64,000 bases of DNA from Rhabdaerophilum sp. SD176 (GTDB taxonomy: Bacteria > Pseudomonadota > Alphaproteobacteria > Rhizobiales > Beijerinckiaceae). Under the pieces are notes generated by a model. The model saw only the letters and a list, made by a program, of their open reading frames with translations. It did not search any database and was not told the origin of the DNA. The stretch spans positions 310,001 to 374,000 of the forward strand of contig NZ_JARJNS010000003.1 of NCBI RefSeq assembly GCF_030143245.1, in the 5' to 3' direction. Each line of letters begins with the position of its first letter. The first letter of the stretch is position 1. This document shows, in pieces, positions 8,091 to 17,227 of this stretch. Made by a program: the position numbers and the translations under genes.

Positions 8091-8888
8091 CTACCGCGCG
8101 CCAGCCAGCGCGCGGGCCATGTCCAGCGTGATCCGCTGGAGCGCGGCGATATCCTCATCGCGCGAGAGGCGATGATTCCCGTCGGGGATCACCGCCATCC
8201 GCACCTCCTCCTCGACCAGTTCCGCCATGAAGCGGCGGACATGCGCCAGCGGCACATCCGGGTCTTCGGCGCCCTGCAAGATATGGATCGGCACGCCGAA
8301 ACGCGCGCCCTTGCCGAGCAGCAGGTGGCGCCGTCCATCCTCGATCAGCGCCCGCGTGATCGGATAGGGCTCCGGCGAATAGGCCGAGGGCCGGTACCAC
8401 ACGCCCTCTTCCTCGATCTGCCGACGGATGGCCGGCGGGAACTGCGCCCACATCAGTGCTTCGGTGAAATCCACCGCCGGGGCGATCAGCACCAGCCCGC
8501 CGGGCGGACGACCTTCGGCCCCGAGGATCTCCGTTGCGCGGAGGGCGAGCCAGCCGCCCATGGACGAGCCCACAAGGATCGGCCGCTCGCCGCCGAATTG
8601 CCGGATCATCTGCAGGGAATCATCCAGCCAGAGCGAAAGCGTCGCCGAAGCGAAGTCCCCGCTGGATTCGCCATGCGCGGTATAGTCGAAGCGCAGCATG
8701 CCGAAACCCTCGGCCGCGGCGGCCTCTTCGAGCTTTTCCGCCTTGGTGGAGGTCATGTCCGAGCGGAAACCGCCCATCCAGATCAGGGTCGGCCGTCTTC
8801 CGGGCCGGAGGCGATAGGCCAGCCGGCGCGCCGGGAAGCCCGCTTCCGGGTTGCCCTCGACCTCGAACGATTGCACCGGCTGCTGCAT
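8091..8888 (-). CDS. Alpha/beta hydrolase (ABHD10-like serine esterase/thioesterase)
   Basis: Single-domain alpha/beta hydrolase of 265 residues. It has the nucleophile elbow GSSMGG with Ser109, a likely acid Asp209 (GAEDPDVP) and catalytic His239 (GNHRLS). The oxyanion strand reads IWMGGFRSDMTSTKA, and the overall pattern matches bacterial relatives of ABHD10, a mitochondrial acyl-protein thioesterase. It is convergent with the DUF1150 gene and divergent from the glycosyltransferase gene. Substrate unknown. Confidence 0.85.
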   Translation of the reverse strand: MQQPVQSFEVEGNPEAGFPARRLAYRLRPGRRPTLIWMGGFRSDMTSTKAEKLEEAAAAEGFGMLRFDYTAHGESSGDFASATLSLWLDDSLQMIRQFGGERPILVGSSMGGWLALRATEILGAEGRPPGGLVLIAPAVDFTEALMWAQFPPAIRRQIEEEGVWYRPSAYSPEPYPITRALIEDGRRHLLLGKGARFGVPIHILQGAEDPDVPLAHVRRFMAELVEEEVRMAVIPDGNHRLSRDEDIAALQRITLDMARALAGAR

Positions 8889-8998
8889 GTCTCTATGTCT
8901 CCCATGGCCGGTTTGCGCCGGCGCGATTCCCGGATGTTTGCGCAGATCCCGGCGCAGCAGTAAACATCCCCAGCCGGTTCCGAAAGCCCCGTTCCCCG

Positions 8999-10219
8999 AT
9001 GGTCTTTTCTGCCTCCCCCGCGAAGCCGCTTCTCGGCAGGACGATCCTCCAGATCATCCCCGATCTGAATGCCGGCGGTGCCGAACGCACGACGGTGGAT
9101 ATCGCCGAAGGCCTCTCGCAGGCCGGCGCGCGCGCGCTCGTCGCTACCGAGGGCGGCCGCCTGATTGGCGAATTGCAGACCAAGGGCGGCATCTGGGTGC
9201 CGTTTCCGGCCTCGACCAAGAACCCGCTCTCGATGGCGATGAATGTCGGCAAACTGGTGCGCCTCCTGCGCGAGGAGCGGGTGGAACTGGTCCATGCCCG
9301 GTCCCGCGCGCCGGCCTGGGTGGCCTATGCCGCCACGCGGGCGATGAAGATCGGTTTTGTCACGACGTATCATGGTGCCTATAACGGCAAGTCGGCGCCC
9401 AAGATCCTCTACAATTCCGTCATGGCCCGCGGCGACGTGGTGATTGCCAATTCGCATTTCACCGCCGAACTGATCCAGAAAACCCACCGGATCGAACCGC
9501 AAAGACTGCGTGTCATTCCGCGCGGCACGAATTTCGAGGCCTTCTCGCCTGACAGGATCGGCCCCGACCGTGTCGAGCGGATCCGGCGCGGATGGCTGGC
9601 CTCGCCGGATGACCGGATCGTCCTGCTGGCCGGCCGCCTCACTTCGTGGAAGGGGCAGAAGCTGCTGGTCGAGGCGGCGTCCCTGCTGCGCGAACGCGGC
9701 TATCGCGACGTGGTCTTCATTCTCGCCGGTGATCCGCAAGGCCGGGAGGGCTATGTCGCCGAGCTGGACGGCGAGATCGCGGGGCGGAATCTCGGCTCTG
9801 TCGTCCGCCGCGTCGGCCATGTCACCGACATGCCGGCCGCGCTCGCGGCCTCGGCTGTCGTCACCGTGCCCTCGACGGAGCCCGAAGCCTTCGGCCGTGT
9901 GGCGGTGGAGGCCCAGGCCATGGGCGTGCCGGTGGTTGTCTCCGATCTCGGCGCCGTACCGGAAACCGTGCTCGCCCCGCCGCAGGTACGGCCCGAACAG
10001 CGGACCGGATGGCGCGTGCCCGCCGGCGATGCTCCCGCTCTCGCCGAGGCGCTTGCGCTTGCGCTCGATCTCAAGCCCAGCGCCCGCGATGCGCTGGCCA
10101 CCCGCGCGCGCCGCCATGTCGAGCGGAATTTCTCGCTCGACCAGATGGTGGCGCAGACGCTCGACTGTTACATCGCGCTTCTTGAGGGCACGGTGGGCAA
10201 GGCCCTTCCTTCCCGTTGA
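8999..10219 (+). CDS. Glycosyltransferase family 4 (GT-B fold)
   Basis: Cytoplasmic GT-B glycosyltransferase of 406 residues, probably acting on surface polysaccharide or lipopolysaccharide. The N-terminal domain opens ILQIIPDLNAGGAERTTVDIA, as in GT4 enzymes; the C-terminal donor-sugar domain includes LLAGRLTSWKGQKLLVEAA and the EX7E-type segment EPEAFGRVAVEAQAMG near residue 305. There are no sugar-biosynthesis genes around it, so donor and acceptor are unknown. The ribosome-binding site at the chosen ATG is weak; the frame is open far upstream but the homology begins here. Confidence 0.88.
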   Translation: MVFSASPAKPLLGRTILQIIPDLNAGGAERTTVDIAEGLSQAGARALVATEGGRLIGELQTKGGIWVPFPASTKNPLSMAMNVGKLVRLLREERVELVHARSRAPAWVAYAATRAMKIGFVTTYHGAYNGKSAPKILYNSVMARGDVVIANSHFTAELIQKTHRIEPQRLRVIPRGTNFEAFSPDRIGPDRVERIRRGWLASPDDRIVLLAGRLTSWKGQKLLVEAASLLRERGYRDVVFILAGDPQGREGYVAELDGEIAGRNLGSVVRRVGHVTDMPAALAASAVVTVPSTEPEAFGRVAVEAQAMGVPVVVSDLGAVPETVLAPPQVRPEQRTGWRVPAGDAPALAEALALALDLKPSARDALATRARRHVERNFSLDQMVAQTLDCYIALLEGTVGKALPSR

Positions 10220-10308
10220 CTTTGTCCGCGAATGCGCTGATTTTCAGGCCGGTTTCGCGGATGGGGACATCCGGCGGCCACCATCCGCAATAGCCAAGGA
10301 GAAAGACC

Positions 10309-10848
10309 ATTCGCAGGCCTATGAGAAACGTTCCCCTTCCGGTGAAGGAAGGTCCGCGCATCAACCGGGATATCCGCATCCGGGAAGTCCAGGTGATCGA
10401 CGCCGATGGGTCCAACAAGGGGGTGCTCGCCGTGTTCGACGCGATCAAGCTCGCCGAGGACCAGGGGCTTGATCTCGTCGAGGTTTCGCCGAACGCGACG
10501 CCGCCGGTCTGCAAGATCATGGATTACGGCCGTTTCCGCTTCGCCGAGCAGAAGAAGGCCGCCGAGGCGCGCAAGAAGCAGAAGACCATTGAAATCAAGG
10601 AAATCAAGCTTCGCCCGGCCATCGATGATCATGATTACACCGTCAAGATGAAGGCGATGAAGGGCTTCTTCGAGGAAGGCAACAAGGTGAAGATCACCCT
10701 GCGCTTCCGCGGCCGTGAAATGGCGCATCAGGATATCGGCATGCGCGTGCTCGACCGGGTGAAGGCCGATACGGTCGATATCGCCAAGGTCGAGAACGAG
10801 CCGAGCTTCGAGGGTCGCCAGGTCGTCATGGTGCTGGCGCCGAAATAA
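10309..10848 (+). CDS. infC: Translation initiation factor IF-3, predicted ATT start codon
   Basis: IF-3 binds the 30S subunit, prevents 50S joining and proofreads the start codon. The 179-residue protein shows the N-domain ([20 protein letters not shown]), the lysine-rich linker ([24 protein letters not shown]) and the C-domain. I place the start at ATT 10309-10311 rather than the ATG at 10321, because AAGGAG ends seven bases before the ATT and the extra residues RRP match the usual alphaproteobacterial N-terminus. infC in many bacteria starts with a non-canonical codon that IF-3 itself discriminates against, giving autoregulation. It is the first gene of infC-rpmI-rplT-pheS-pheT. Confidence 0.93.
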   Translation: MRRPMRNVPLPVKEGPRINRDIRIREVQVIDADGSNKGVLAVFDAIKLAEDQGLDLVEVSPNATPPVCKIMDYGRFRFAEQKKAAEARKKQKTIEIKEIKLRPAIDDHDYTVKMKAMKGFFEEGNKVKITLRFRGREMAHQDIGMRVLDRVKADTVDIAKVENEPSFEGRQVVMVLAPK

Positions 10849-10865
10849 GGCGCCGGTCGGCTGGC

Positions 10866-10882
10866 AGGGGGCAGGGCCCCCT
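10866..10882 (+). terminator. Hairpin after infC (weak terminator or attenuator)
   Basis: Seven-base perfect stem AGGGGGC/GCCCCCT with an AGG loop, 18 bases after the infC stop. The following TTGCACTTTTC is only a poor T tract, so partial termination or message protection is as likely as full termination. Confidence 0.5.
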
Positions 10883-10923
10883 TGCACTTTTCTCCGTCCT
10901 GGCGTATCAGCGCGCCTTCGTTC

Positions 10924-10959
10924 GAACCGCCCGGCTGATAAGGGCTGCCGTGGCGGTTC
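10924..10959 (+). promoter_or_regulatory. Strong hairpin in the infC-rpmI gap
   Basis: GAACCGCC (10924-10931) pairs perfectly with GGCGGTTC (10952-10959), and the stem continues as CGGC (10932-10935) with GCCG (10947-10950), leaving one unpaired T at 10951 and an 11-base loop. TTTCG follows. It may be an attenuator, an RNase processing site or a ribosomal-protein binding site controlling rpmI-rplT; sequence alone does not say which. Confidence 0.5.
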
Positions 10960-11038
10960 TTTCGCGTCGAGGATTTTCTCGGAAATCCGGTGACGTGCCG
11001 CGGCCCCCCGGGGTCGCTTCCTTCCTAAGGAGAGGCAA

Positions 11039-11239
11039 ATGCCCAAGCTGAAGACCAAATCCGGCGCCAAGAAGCGCTTCAAGATTACCGGAACGGGCAA
11101 GGTCAAGCACGCCCAGTCCGGCAAGCGCCACGGCATGATCAAGCGCACCAACAAGCAGATCCGCGATCATCGCGGCATGCGGGTGCTGTTCAAGACCGAC
11201 GGCGACAACATCAAGAAGTATTTCCTCCCGAACGGCTGA
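11039..11239 (+). CDS. rpmI: 50S ribosomal protein L35
   Basis: Highly basic 66-residue ribosomal protein L35 with the family pattern [20 protein letters not shown] and [12 protein letters not shown]. The start follows AAGGAGAGG. It lies in the standard infC-rpmI-rplT order; the 190-base gap from infC holds two hairpins described separately. Confidence 0.97.
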   Translation: MPKLKTKSGAKKRFKITGTGKVKHAQSGKRHGMIKRTNKQIRDHRGMRVLFKTDGDNIKKYFLPNG

Positions 11240-11245
11240 TCGGGA

Positions 11246-11289
11246 GCGTTTTCAAGCGAAGTGGACCCCGGTTCGCGTGAAGAAAACGC
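11246..11289. repeat. Rhizobiales-type dispersed palindromic repeat between rpmI and rplT
   Basis: GCGTTTTC (11246-11253) and GAAAACGC (11282-11289) form perfect outer arms, with inner GCGAA/TTCGC pairing (11256-11260 / 11272-11276), enclosing GTGGACCCCGG. I recognise the general form of this element (arms around a GAAGTGGA..CCGGTTCGCGTGAA core) from many Hyphomicrobiales intergenic regions. I saw only this one copy in the window. In the transcript it would be a stable hairpin between the two ribosomal protein genes. Confidence 0.65.
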
Positions 11290-11361
11290 GACCAGACTGA
11301 AACGATCCGAGCGCGACGCGCTCTCGCTGGCAAAAGCGATCAGCAAATCAGGAGTTGAACA

Positions 11362-11727
11362 ATGTCTCGTGTGAAGAGGGGCGTGACATCTCACGCCAAG
11401 CACAAGAAAGTCTTCAAGGCTGCCAAGGGCTTCTATGGCCGCCGCAAGAACACCATCCGCACCGCGAAGGCCGCCGTCGATCGCGCGATGCAATATGCGA
11501 CGCGTGACCGCCGCGCCAAGAAGCGTACGTTCCGCGCGCTCTGGATCCAGCGCATCAACGCCGCCGTGCGGGAATACGGCCTGACCTACAGCCGCTTCAT
11601 CGATGGCCTGGCGCGCGCCAACATCGTGATCGACCGCAAGGTCCTCTCCGACCTCGCCATCCGCGAGCCGGAATCCTTCAAGGCCATCGTCGACCAGGCC
11701 AAGGGTGCCCTGCCGGCCACCGCCTGA
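11362..11727 (+). CDS. rplT: 50S ribosomal protein L20
   Basis: Primary 23S rRNA-binding assembly protein of 121 residues. It has the basic extended N-terminus ([20 protein letters not shown], then [15 protein letters not shown]) and the globular C-domain ([32 protein letters not shown]). It follows AGGAG at a normal distance. In other bacteria L20 represses this operon by binding the message; no known leader pseudoknot is recognisable here. A strong terminator follows, so pheS is probably transcribed separately. Confidence 0.97.
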   Translation: MSRVKRGVTSHAKHKKVFKAAKGFYGRRKNTIRTAKAAVDRAMQYATRDRRAKKRTFRALWIQRINAAVREYGLTYSRFIDGLARANIVIDRKVLSDLAIREPESFKAIVDQAKGALPATA

Positions 11728-11754
11728 ATTGTCCGGCCACGGCCAGGCCTTCAC

Positions 11755-11782
11755 AACCGGCGCCCGCAGGCGCCGGTTTTTT
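11755..11782 (+). terminator. Intrinsic terminator after rplT
   Basis: Ten-base perfect stem AACCGGCGCC/GGCGCCGGTT (11755-11764 and 11769-11778) with a CGCA loop, followed by a T run to 11782. It marks the end of the infC-rpmI-rplT transcript before pheS. Confidence 0.9.
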
Positions 11783-11888
11783 GTTGCTGCCTTGCCGCGC
11801 CACCGGATTTTTGCCCTGTGCGTATCAGGATGCTTGACGCGCTTCCCCGCCGCATGACAAGCGAGGCGCGCAACAAGGGGTTCTCGGA

Positions 11889-12971
11889 ATGTCGGATCTG
11901 ACCTCACTGGAAAAGTCCCTCTCGGCGGAGATCGCCGCCGCCGCCTCGGAAGAGGCGCTGGAGGCCGTGCGGGTCTCCGCGCTTGGCAAGAAGGGCTCTG
12001 TTTCCGCGCTGCTGGCCACGTTGGGCTCGATGGCGCCGGAAGCCCGCAAGGAGGCCGGCGCCGCCATCAACGCCCTGAAGGACCGGGTGACCGAGGCCCT
12101 TGCTGCCCGCAAGGCCGTGCTGAAAGATGCCGCGCTTGATGCGCGCCTCGCCGCGGAGCGGGTCGATGTCACGTTGCCGGTGCTCGAAGCCGGGCTGGAA
12201 ACCGGCCGCATCCATCCGATCAGCCAGGTGCTGGACGAACTGACCGCGATTTTCGCCGATCTCGGTTTCGCCGTGGCGGAAGGGCCGGATGTCGAGAGCG
12301 ACGATTACAACTTCACGAAGCTCAACTTCCCGCCGCATCACCCCGCGCGGGAAATGCACGACACGTTCTTTTTCAACCCCGGCGAGAACGGCGAGCGCAA
12401 GCTTCTGCGCACCCATACCTCACCGGTTCAGGTCCGGACGATGCTGGCCCAGAAGCCGCCGATCCGCGTCATTTGCCCGGGCCGCACCTATCGCTGCGAT
12501 TCCGACCAGACCCATACCCCGATGTTCCATCAGGTCGAGGGGCTGGTCATCGACAAGTCGGCCAATCTCGGCCAGCTGAAATGGGTGCTCGAGGAATTCT
12601 GCAAGGCCTTCTTCGAGGTGCCGAGCGTCAAGATGCGCTTCCGCCCCTCCTTCTTCCCCTTCACCGAACCCTCGATGGAGGTGGATATCCAATGCTCGCG
12701 CAAGGGCGGCGAGATCCGCTTCGGCGAGGGCGAGGACTGGCTCGAGATCCTCGGCTGCGGCATGGTCCACCCGAATGTGCTGCGCAATTGCGGCCTCGAT
12801 CCGGATGCCGTGCAGGGCTATGCCTGGGGCATGGGAATCGACCGCATCGCCATGCTGAAATACGGCATGCCGGATTTGCGCCCCTTCTTCGAGGCCGATA
12901 TCCGCTGGCTCAGGCATTACGGCTTCCGCCCGCTCGACCTGCCGACTCTGGCCGGAGGGTTGAGCGCGTGA
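11889..12971 (+). CDS. pheS: Phenylalanine--tRNA ligase alpha subunit
   Basis: Catalytic subunit of the alpha2beta2 PheRS, a class II synthetase, 360 residues. The N-terminal coiled-coil tRNA-binding region covers about 1-90. The catalytic domain includes [46 protein letters not shown] (motif 2 region), the Phe-pocket segment [17 protein letters not shown] and the motif 3 stretch [16 protein letters not shown]. Its TGA stop overlaps the GTG start of the next gene (GTGA), which is an unknown gene rather than pheT. Confidence 0.97.
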   Translation: MSDLTSLEKSLSAEIAAAASEEALEAVRVSALGKKGSVSALLATLGSMAPEARKEAGAAINALKDRVTEALAARKAVLKDAALDARLAAERVDVTLPVLEAGLETGRIHPISQVLDELTAIFADLGFAVAEGPDVESDDYNFTKLNFPPHHPAREMHDTFFFNPGENGERKLLRTHTSPVQVRTMLAQKPPIRVICPGRTYRCDSDQTHTPMFHQVEGLVIDKSANLGQLKWVLEEFCKAFFEVPSVKMRFRPSFFPFTEPSMEVDIQCSRKGGEIRFGEGEDWLEILGCGMVHPNVLRNCGLDPDAVQGYAWGMGIDRIAMLKYGMPDLRPFFEADIRWLRHYGFRPLDLPTLAGGLSA

Positions 12972-13501
12972 GCCTCCAGGTCCTCATTGCATCACTTGCG
13001 GGTGTGGCGACGATCATTTCAGCGTTTTTCGCGTGGAAGAAATTTTCGTCCGATCGCTCAAGTCCAAAATTGTATTATAATGTAAAAAAGCACTCACACT
13101 ATCATAATCCAATCGACTTTGCGGATGTTTATATTTGGAGCAATTCTTTTAAGGTTGCAAGATTTTCATTAGAGGTGAATAGCAAGAGTGAAATTTCAGA
13201 ATTTTCAGTCCGTGTGCCAGAGGGTGTTTCTGTTACAAAAAAAGATGCATTGAGAGTCGAGTTTTCAATAAATCCAAATGCCAGTGGAGTGATAAATTTG
13301 TCGGGATTCAAAAATGATATTACTTTCGGAGGTTTTGGATCGGAGGAAATTCACGAATCATATCCAAAACATATATTCTATGGACAAGCAAAAAACATAA
13401 GGAATGCTGCCTTTAAAGAAGCTCTTGGCTGGGTATTTTTTATAGTTTTTGGTCTGTCCCTATACATCGCTGCTGCAATCTGGCCGAGTGCAAAACCATG
13501 A
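12968..13501 (+). CDS. Unknown AT-rich gene inserted between pheS and pheT; two-helix membrane protein
   Basis: I do not recognise this 177-residue protein. It starts at GTG 12968, overlapping the pheS stop as GTGA, and its stop overlaps the pheT start as ATGA. It has hydrophobic segments at about 4-22 ([18 protein letters not shown]) and 153-171 ([19 protein letters not shown]). Lysines or arginines at 24-25 and 142-150 suggest the ~120-residue middle faces the cytoplasm; that part is rich in alternating beta-type residues ([20 protein letters not shown]). Base use is foreign: 13081-13140 has 21 G/C in 60, against roughly 65% in the neighbours, with many AAA, ATA, TTA and AAT codons. Probably recently acquired. 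Confidence 0.8.
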   Translation: MSLQVLIASLAGVATIISAFFAWKKFSSDRSSPKLYYNVKKHSHYHNPIDFADVYIWSNSFKVARFSLEVNSKSEISEFSVRVPEGVSVTKKDALRVEFSINPNASGVINLSGFKNDITFGGFGSEEIHESYPKHIFYGQAKNIRNAAFKEALGWVFFIVFGLSLYIAAAIWPSAKP

Positions 13502-15933
13502 AATTCACCCTGTCCTGGCTCAAGGAGCATCTCGAAACCGACGCGACGCTCGACCAGATCGTCGAGACCCTGACCCGCATCGGGCTGGAAGTGGAAAGCG
13601 TCGATGATCCGGGCAAGAAGCTCTCGGGCTTCACCATTGCCTATGTCATCTCGGCCGAGCAGCATCCGAATGCTGATCGCCTGCGCGTCTGCATGGTCGA
13701 GACAGGGCTCGGTGGCGGGCCGGTCCAGGTGGTCTGCGGCGCGCCGAATGCCCGCACCGGCATGAAGAGCGTCTTCTCGCCGCCCGGCACCTATATTCCC
13801 GGCAAGGACATCACGATCGGCAAGGGCGTGATCCGCGGGGTTGAATCCTCCGGCATGCTCTGCTCGGGCCGCGAACTCGAGATTTCCGAGGATCATGACG
13901 GCATTCTCGACCTGCCGGCCGATGCGCCGGTCGGGACCCGCTATGCCGAATGGGCCGGCCTGTCCGACCCGGTCATCGAGATCAACCTGACGCCCAACCG
14001 CCCCGATGCCACCGGCATCCACGGCATCGCGCGCGATCTCGCCGCCGCTGGCCTCGGCAAGCTCAGGGATGCCGGCATTCCCGCCATCAAGGGCGATGCC
14101 GCCTGCACCGTGCCGGTGACGCTGGATTTCGCCGGCGAGGATCGCGCCCTCTGCCCGGCTTTCGCCTTGCGCCTCGTACGCGGCGTGAAGAACGGCCCCT
14201 CGCCGGAATGGATGCAGAAGCGCCTGCGCGCCATCGGCCTCCGCCCGATCAACGCGCTGGTCGATATCACCAATTACATCACCTATGACCGCGGCCGCCC
14301 GCTGCACGTTTTCGATGCGGCCAAGGTCAAGGGCGCGCTGACCGTACGCCATGCCCGCGCCGGCGAGAGCATTCTCGCGCTCGATGGCAGGACCTATGCG
14401 CTCGAGCCTGGCATGGTTGTCATCGCCGATGATAACGGCCCCGAATCCATCGGCGGCATCATGGGCGGCGAACATTCCGGCTGCGATGATGCCACCACCG
14501 ATGTGCTGATCGAATCGGCGCTCTGGTCGCCGCTCAACATCGCACAAACCGGCCGCAAGCTCGGCATCAACACCGATGCCCGCTACCGGTTCGAGCGTGG
14601 GGTTGACCCCGCCTTCACCGTGCCGGGCCTTGAACTGGCGACAAAGCTGGTGGTCGATCTCTGCGGCGGTACGCCAAGCCAGATCAGCCTGACCGGTGCC
14701 GTGCCGGAAACCGAGCGGATCGTCGATTTCCCGGTCTCCGAAGTGAAGCGGCTCACCGGGCTCGACGTGCCCGTCTCCGAGATGAAGGCGATCCTTTCCG
14801 CACTTGGCTTCTGGTGCTCGGGGCAGGGTCCGGTGCTCAAAGTGGCCGTGCCCTCCTTCCGCCCGGATATCGAGGGCAAGACCGATCTCGTCGAGGAAAT
14901 CGTCCGCATCGTCGGTGTGGATTCGGTGCCGCTGGTCCCGATCCAGCGCGTCCATGAGGTGCACAAGCCCGTTTTGACCCCCCTTCAGGGCCGTGTGCGG
15001 CAGGCCAAGCGTGCGCTCGCCGTGCGCGGGCTTGTCGAGGCCGTGACCTGGTCCTTCGTGTCGAAGAAGGCGGCCACGCTTTTCGGCGGCGGCCAGCCGG
15101 CGCTGGCGCTTGCCAACCCGATTGCGGCCGATCTCTCCGACATGCGGCCCAGCCTGATGCCGGGCCTTGTAGCAGCAGCGCAGCGTAATGCCGATCAGGG
15201 CTATCCCGATGTCGCCCTGTTCGAGGTCGGCCAGATTTTCAGGGGCGATGGCGAGAAGGACCAGCGCTTCGCGGCAGCCGGCATCCGGCGCGGCCTCGCC
15301 CGGGCGGCCGGCGCGGGCCGGCACTGGACCGGCAGCAGCGAAGCGGATCTCTTCGACGTCAAGGGCGATGTGATGGCCCTGCTGGCGACACTCGGCGTGC
15401 CGACCGGCGGGCTGCAGGTCGTGGCGGCCGGGCAGGTCAATCCGGCACCGGACCATCTGCATCCCGGCCGTGCGGCGATCCTGCGCTTTGGGCCGAAAGA
15501 TGTTGTCGGCTGGTTCGGCGAGTTGCATCCGCGCCTTGTCGAGGCTTTGGGCGCGGAAGGCCGGCTGCAGGCTTTCGAGATCATCCTTGACGGGCTGCCC
15601 TATCCGAAAAAGAAGCCGACCAAGGTCAAGGCCAAGCTCGACCTGTCGGATCTCCAGCCGGTCAGCCGTGATTTTGCCTTCCTTGTGGATCAAAGCGTCG
15701 AGGCCGAGACGCTGCTCCGGCTCGCCCGTGGCATCGACAAGCCCTTGACGGAAAACGTCACGGTCTTCGATGTCTATGCCGGAAAGGGAATCGAGCCGGG
15801 CAAGGTCTCGATCGGCCTCAACGTGACGCTCCAGCCGCGCGAGAAAACGCTGACGGATGCGGAGATCGAGGCCTTTTCGAAGAAACTGGTGGCGGAAATC
15901 ACCGGAAAGACAGGCGCGACCTTGCGCGGGTGA
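13498..15933 (+). CDS. pheT: Phenylalanine--tRNA ligase beta subunit
   Basis: Beta subunit of PheRS, 811 residues, with tRNA-binding and Phe-tRNA editing functions. Domains in order: EMAP/Trbp-like OB fold (about 40-155, [16 protein letters not shown]), B3/B4 editing domain (about 210-390, [18 protein letters not shown] and [18 protein letters not shown]), B5 (about 400-475), the inactive synthetase-like fold (about 480-700) and a ferredoxin-like anticodon-binding domain (about 715-808, [15 protein letters not shown]). The ATG at 13498 overlaps the stop of the AT-rich upstream gene, so its translation is likely coupled to that gene. Confidence 0.97.
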   Translation: MKFTLSWLKEHLETDATLDQIVETLTRIGLEVESVDDPGKKLSGFTIAYVISAEQHPNADRLRVCMVETGLGGGPVQVVCGAPNARTGMKSVFSPPGTYIPGKDITIGKGVIRGVESSGMLCSGRELEISEDHDGILDLPADAPVGTRYAEWAGLSDPVIEINLTPNRPDATGIHGIARDLAAAGLGKLRDAGIPAIKGDAACTVPVTLDFAGEDRALCPAFALRLVRGVKNGPSPEWMQKRLRAIGLRPINALVDITNYITYDRGRPLHVFDAAKVKGALTVRHARAGESILALDGRTYALEPGMVVIADDNGPESIGGIMGGEHSGCDDATTDVLIESALWSPLNIAQTGRKLGINTDARYRFERGVDPAFTVPGLELATKLVVDLCGGTPSQISLTGAVPETERIVDFPVSEVKRLTGLDVPVSEMKAILSALGFWCSGQGPVLKVAVPSFRPDIEGKTDLVEEIVRIVGVDSVPLVPIQRVHEVHKPVLTPLQGRVRQAKRALAVRGLVEAVTWSFVSKKAATLFGGGQPALALANPIAADLSDMRPSLMPGLVAAAQRNADQGYPDVALFEVGQIFRGDGEKDQRFAAAGIRRGLARAAGAGRHWTGSSEADLFDVKGDVMALLATLGVPTGGLQVVAAGQVNPAPDHLHPGRAAILRFGPKDVVGWFGELHPRLVEALGAEGRLQAFEIILDGLPYPKKKPTKVKAKLDLSDLQPVSRDFAFLVDQSVEAETLLRLARGIDKPLTENVTVFDVYAGKGIEPGKVSIGLNVTLQPREKTLTDAEIEAFSKKLVAEITGKTGATLRG

Positions 15934-15962
15934 GGTTTCGCCCGCGTTGAAGAGGTTCAAGA

Positions 15963-16322
15963 ATGGCAAGACGCCACGCTGCGTGTCCTATCCTGTTGGC
16001 AGGATGGGTCTTTCTGGGGGTCGGGTTCTTCGCCCGGCCGGCCCTTGCGGCCTGCGAGGGAATCTCCAATGCCTTCGCCTACAACGAATGCCTCGCCAAG
16101 CAGGCGCCGCAGCGCGGCCAGAGAGCGCCGCGTGTCACCTCCGGGGATCCGGAGGCCTCCGTCATCCACCGTCGGGGCCGCAATTCCCGGCGCGCGAACC
16201 CCGATGCCGGGCTGTCGGGCATCGGCGGCATTGAGATGACCCGGCGCAACGGCCGGACCAGCGCCGTCATCGATCCGTGGAGCGGCGTCCGCCCGGCCAC
16301 CCGCGGGAAGCGCCGGCGCTAG
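15963..16322 (+). CDS. Hypothetical secreted protein
   Basis: A 119-residue protein with a signal peptide (about 1-29, ending RPALA). The mature part begins ACEGISNAFAYNECLAKQ, containing two cysteines that could form a disulphide, and ends in a very basic tail (RPATRGKRRR). Similar short proteins with an AFAYN.CLAKQ segment occur in other Hyphomicrobiales without known function. GAAGAGG precedes the ATG. The last four bases overlap the convergent E1-like gene. Confidence 0.7.
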   Translation: MARRHAACPILLAGWVFLGVGFFARPALAACEGISNAFAYNECLAKQAPQRGQRAPRVTSGDPEASVIHRRGRNSRRANPDAGLSGIGGIEMTRRNGRTSAVIDPWSGVRPATRGKRRR

Positions 16323-17065
16323 GCCGCCCGCCCGTATTCGATCGTCTCGAACCGCATGTCGAGCGCATCGATCAGCAGCAGCTTGCCGACGAGCGGCGTT
16401 CCGAACGGCGTGATCTGCCGGATGACCTCGATCGCCTGGAGCGAGCCCACCATGCCGACCAGCGCGCCGAGCACGCCGGCTTCCGAGCAGGTGGGAATGC
16501 TGCCTGCCGGCGGCTTTTCGGGAAAGAGATCCGTGTAGCGCGGATTGAGAACCCCGTCCGGCCCGGCCTCCCAGGGGCGCAGAACCGTGATCGAGCCATG
16601 CATCTCGTTGACGGCGGCATGGACCAGCGGCTTCCGCGCCGCCTCGCAGGCCGAGGCGAGCAGGTAGCGCGTGTCGAAATTGTCCGATCCATCGGCGATC
16701 ACGTCATAGCCGGCGATGAGAGCCGCCGCGTTGCCGGAATCGAGCCGGTCCCTGTGCAGGTCGAGCATGACGCCGGGGTCCAGCCGATGAAGCGCGTCGG
16801 CCGCACTCTCGACCTTGGGCCGGCCGAGATCCGGCGTGCCATGGATCACCTGTCGCTGCAGGTTCGAGAGCGAGACGACATCGTCATCCACGATCCCGAT
16901 CCGGCCCACGCCCGCTGCGGCGAGATAGAGCAGCAGTGGCGTGCCCAGCCCGCCGGCCCCGACCACCAGAACGCTGGCGCGACGCAGGCGCTGCTGGCCC
17001 GGCCCGCCGATAGGGCGCAGCACGATATGGCGGGCGAAACGGGTCAGGTCGTCGGTGGAGAGCAT
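16319..17065 (-). CDS. ThiF/MoeB/HesA-family E1-like adenylyltransferase
   Basis: ATP-dependent enzyme that adenylates the C-terminal glycine of a small sulphur-carrier protein (MoaD- or ThiS-like), 248 residues. It has the nucleotide motif GAGGLG (36-41), the conserved NLQRQVIHGTPDLGRPK segment, the Mg-binding DGSDNFDTRYL and the later PTCSEAGVLGALVGMVGSLQA. The usual CxxC pairs that bind zinc in MoeB and ThiF are absent: the first site reads NPRYTDLFPE and the protein ends without a CPVCG-like motif. Whether it serves molybdopterin or thiamine synthesis cannot be told; no moa or thi genes are nearby. Confidence 0.85.
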   Translation of the reverse strand: MLSTDDLTRFARHIVLRPIGGPGQQRLRRASVLVVGAGGLGTPLLLYLAAAGVGRIGIVDDDVVSLSNLQRQVIHGTPDLGRPKVESAADALHRLDPGVMLDLHRDRLDSGNAAALIAGYDVIADGSDNFDTRYLLASACEAARKPLVHAAVNEMHGSITVLRPWEAGPDGVLNPRYTDLFPEKPPAGSIPTCSEAGVLGALVGMVGSLQAIEVIRQITPFGTPLVGKLLLIDALDMRFETIEYGRAA

Positions 17066-17227
17066 CTTTGGCGTTCTCGCGGGAGTGGCTTGCGTGCCGT
17101 CGGGTTCCGGTTATAGGACCTCTCCAGCGCCTTTTCGAGCCGGTGTCGATGCCGCGCGTGAAAATTGGGCCGGTGAGGGGAATGGAGTTCCGGGCTCGCA
17201 GGGTCCGGACGTTTGGAAGAAGAACCG

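Noticed and set aside
13378-15969. 863-codon minus-strand frame opposite pheT
   Set aside because: GC-rich third positions keep the complementary frame open; all recognisable motifs are in pheT on the plus strand.
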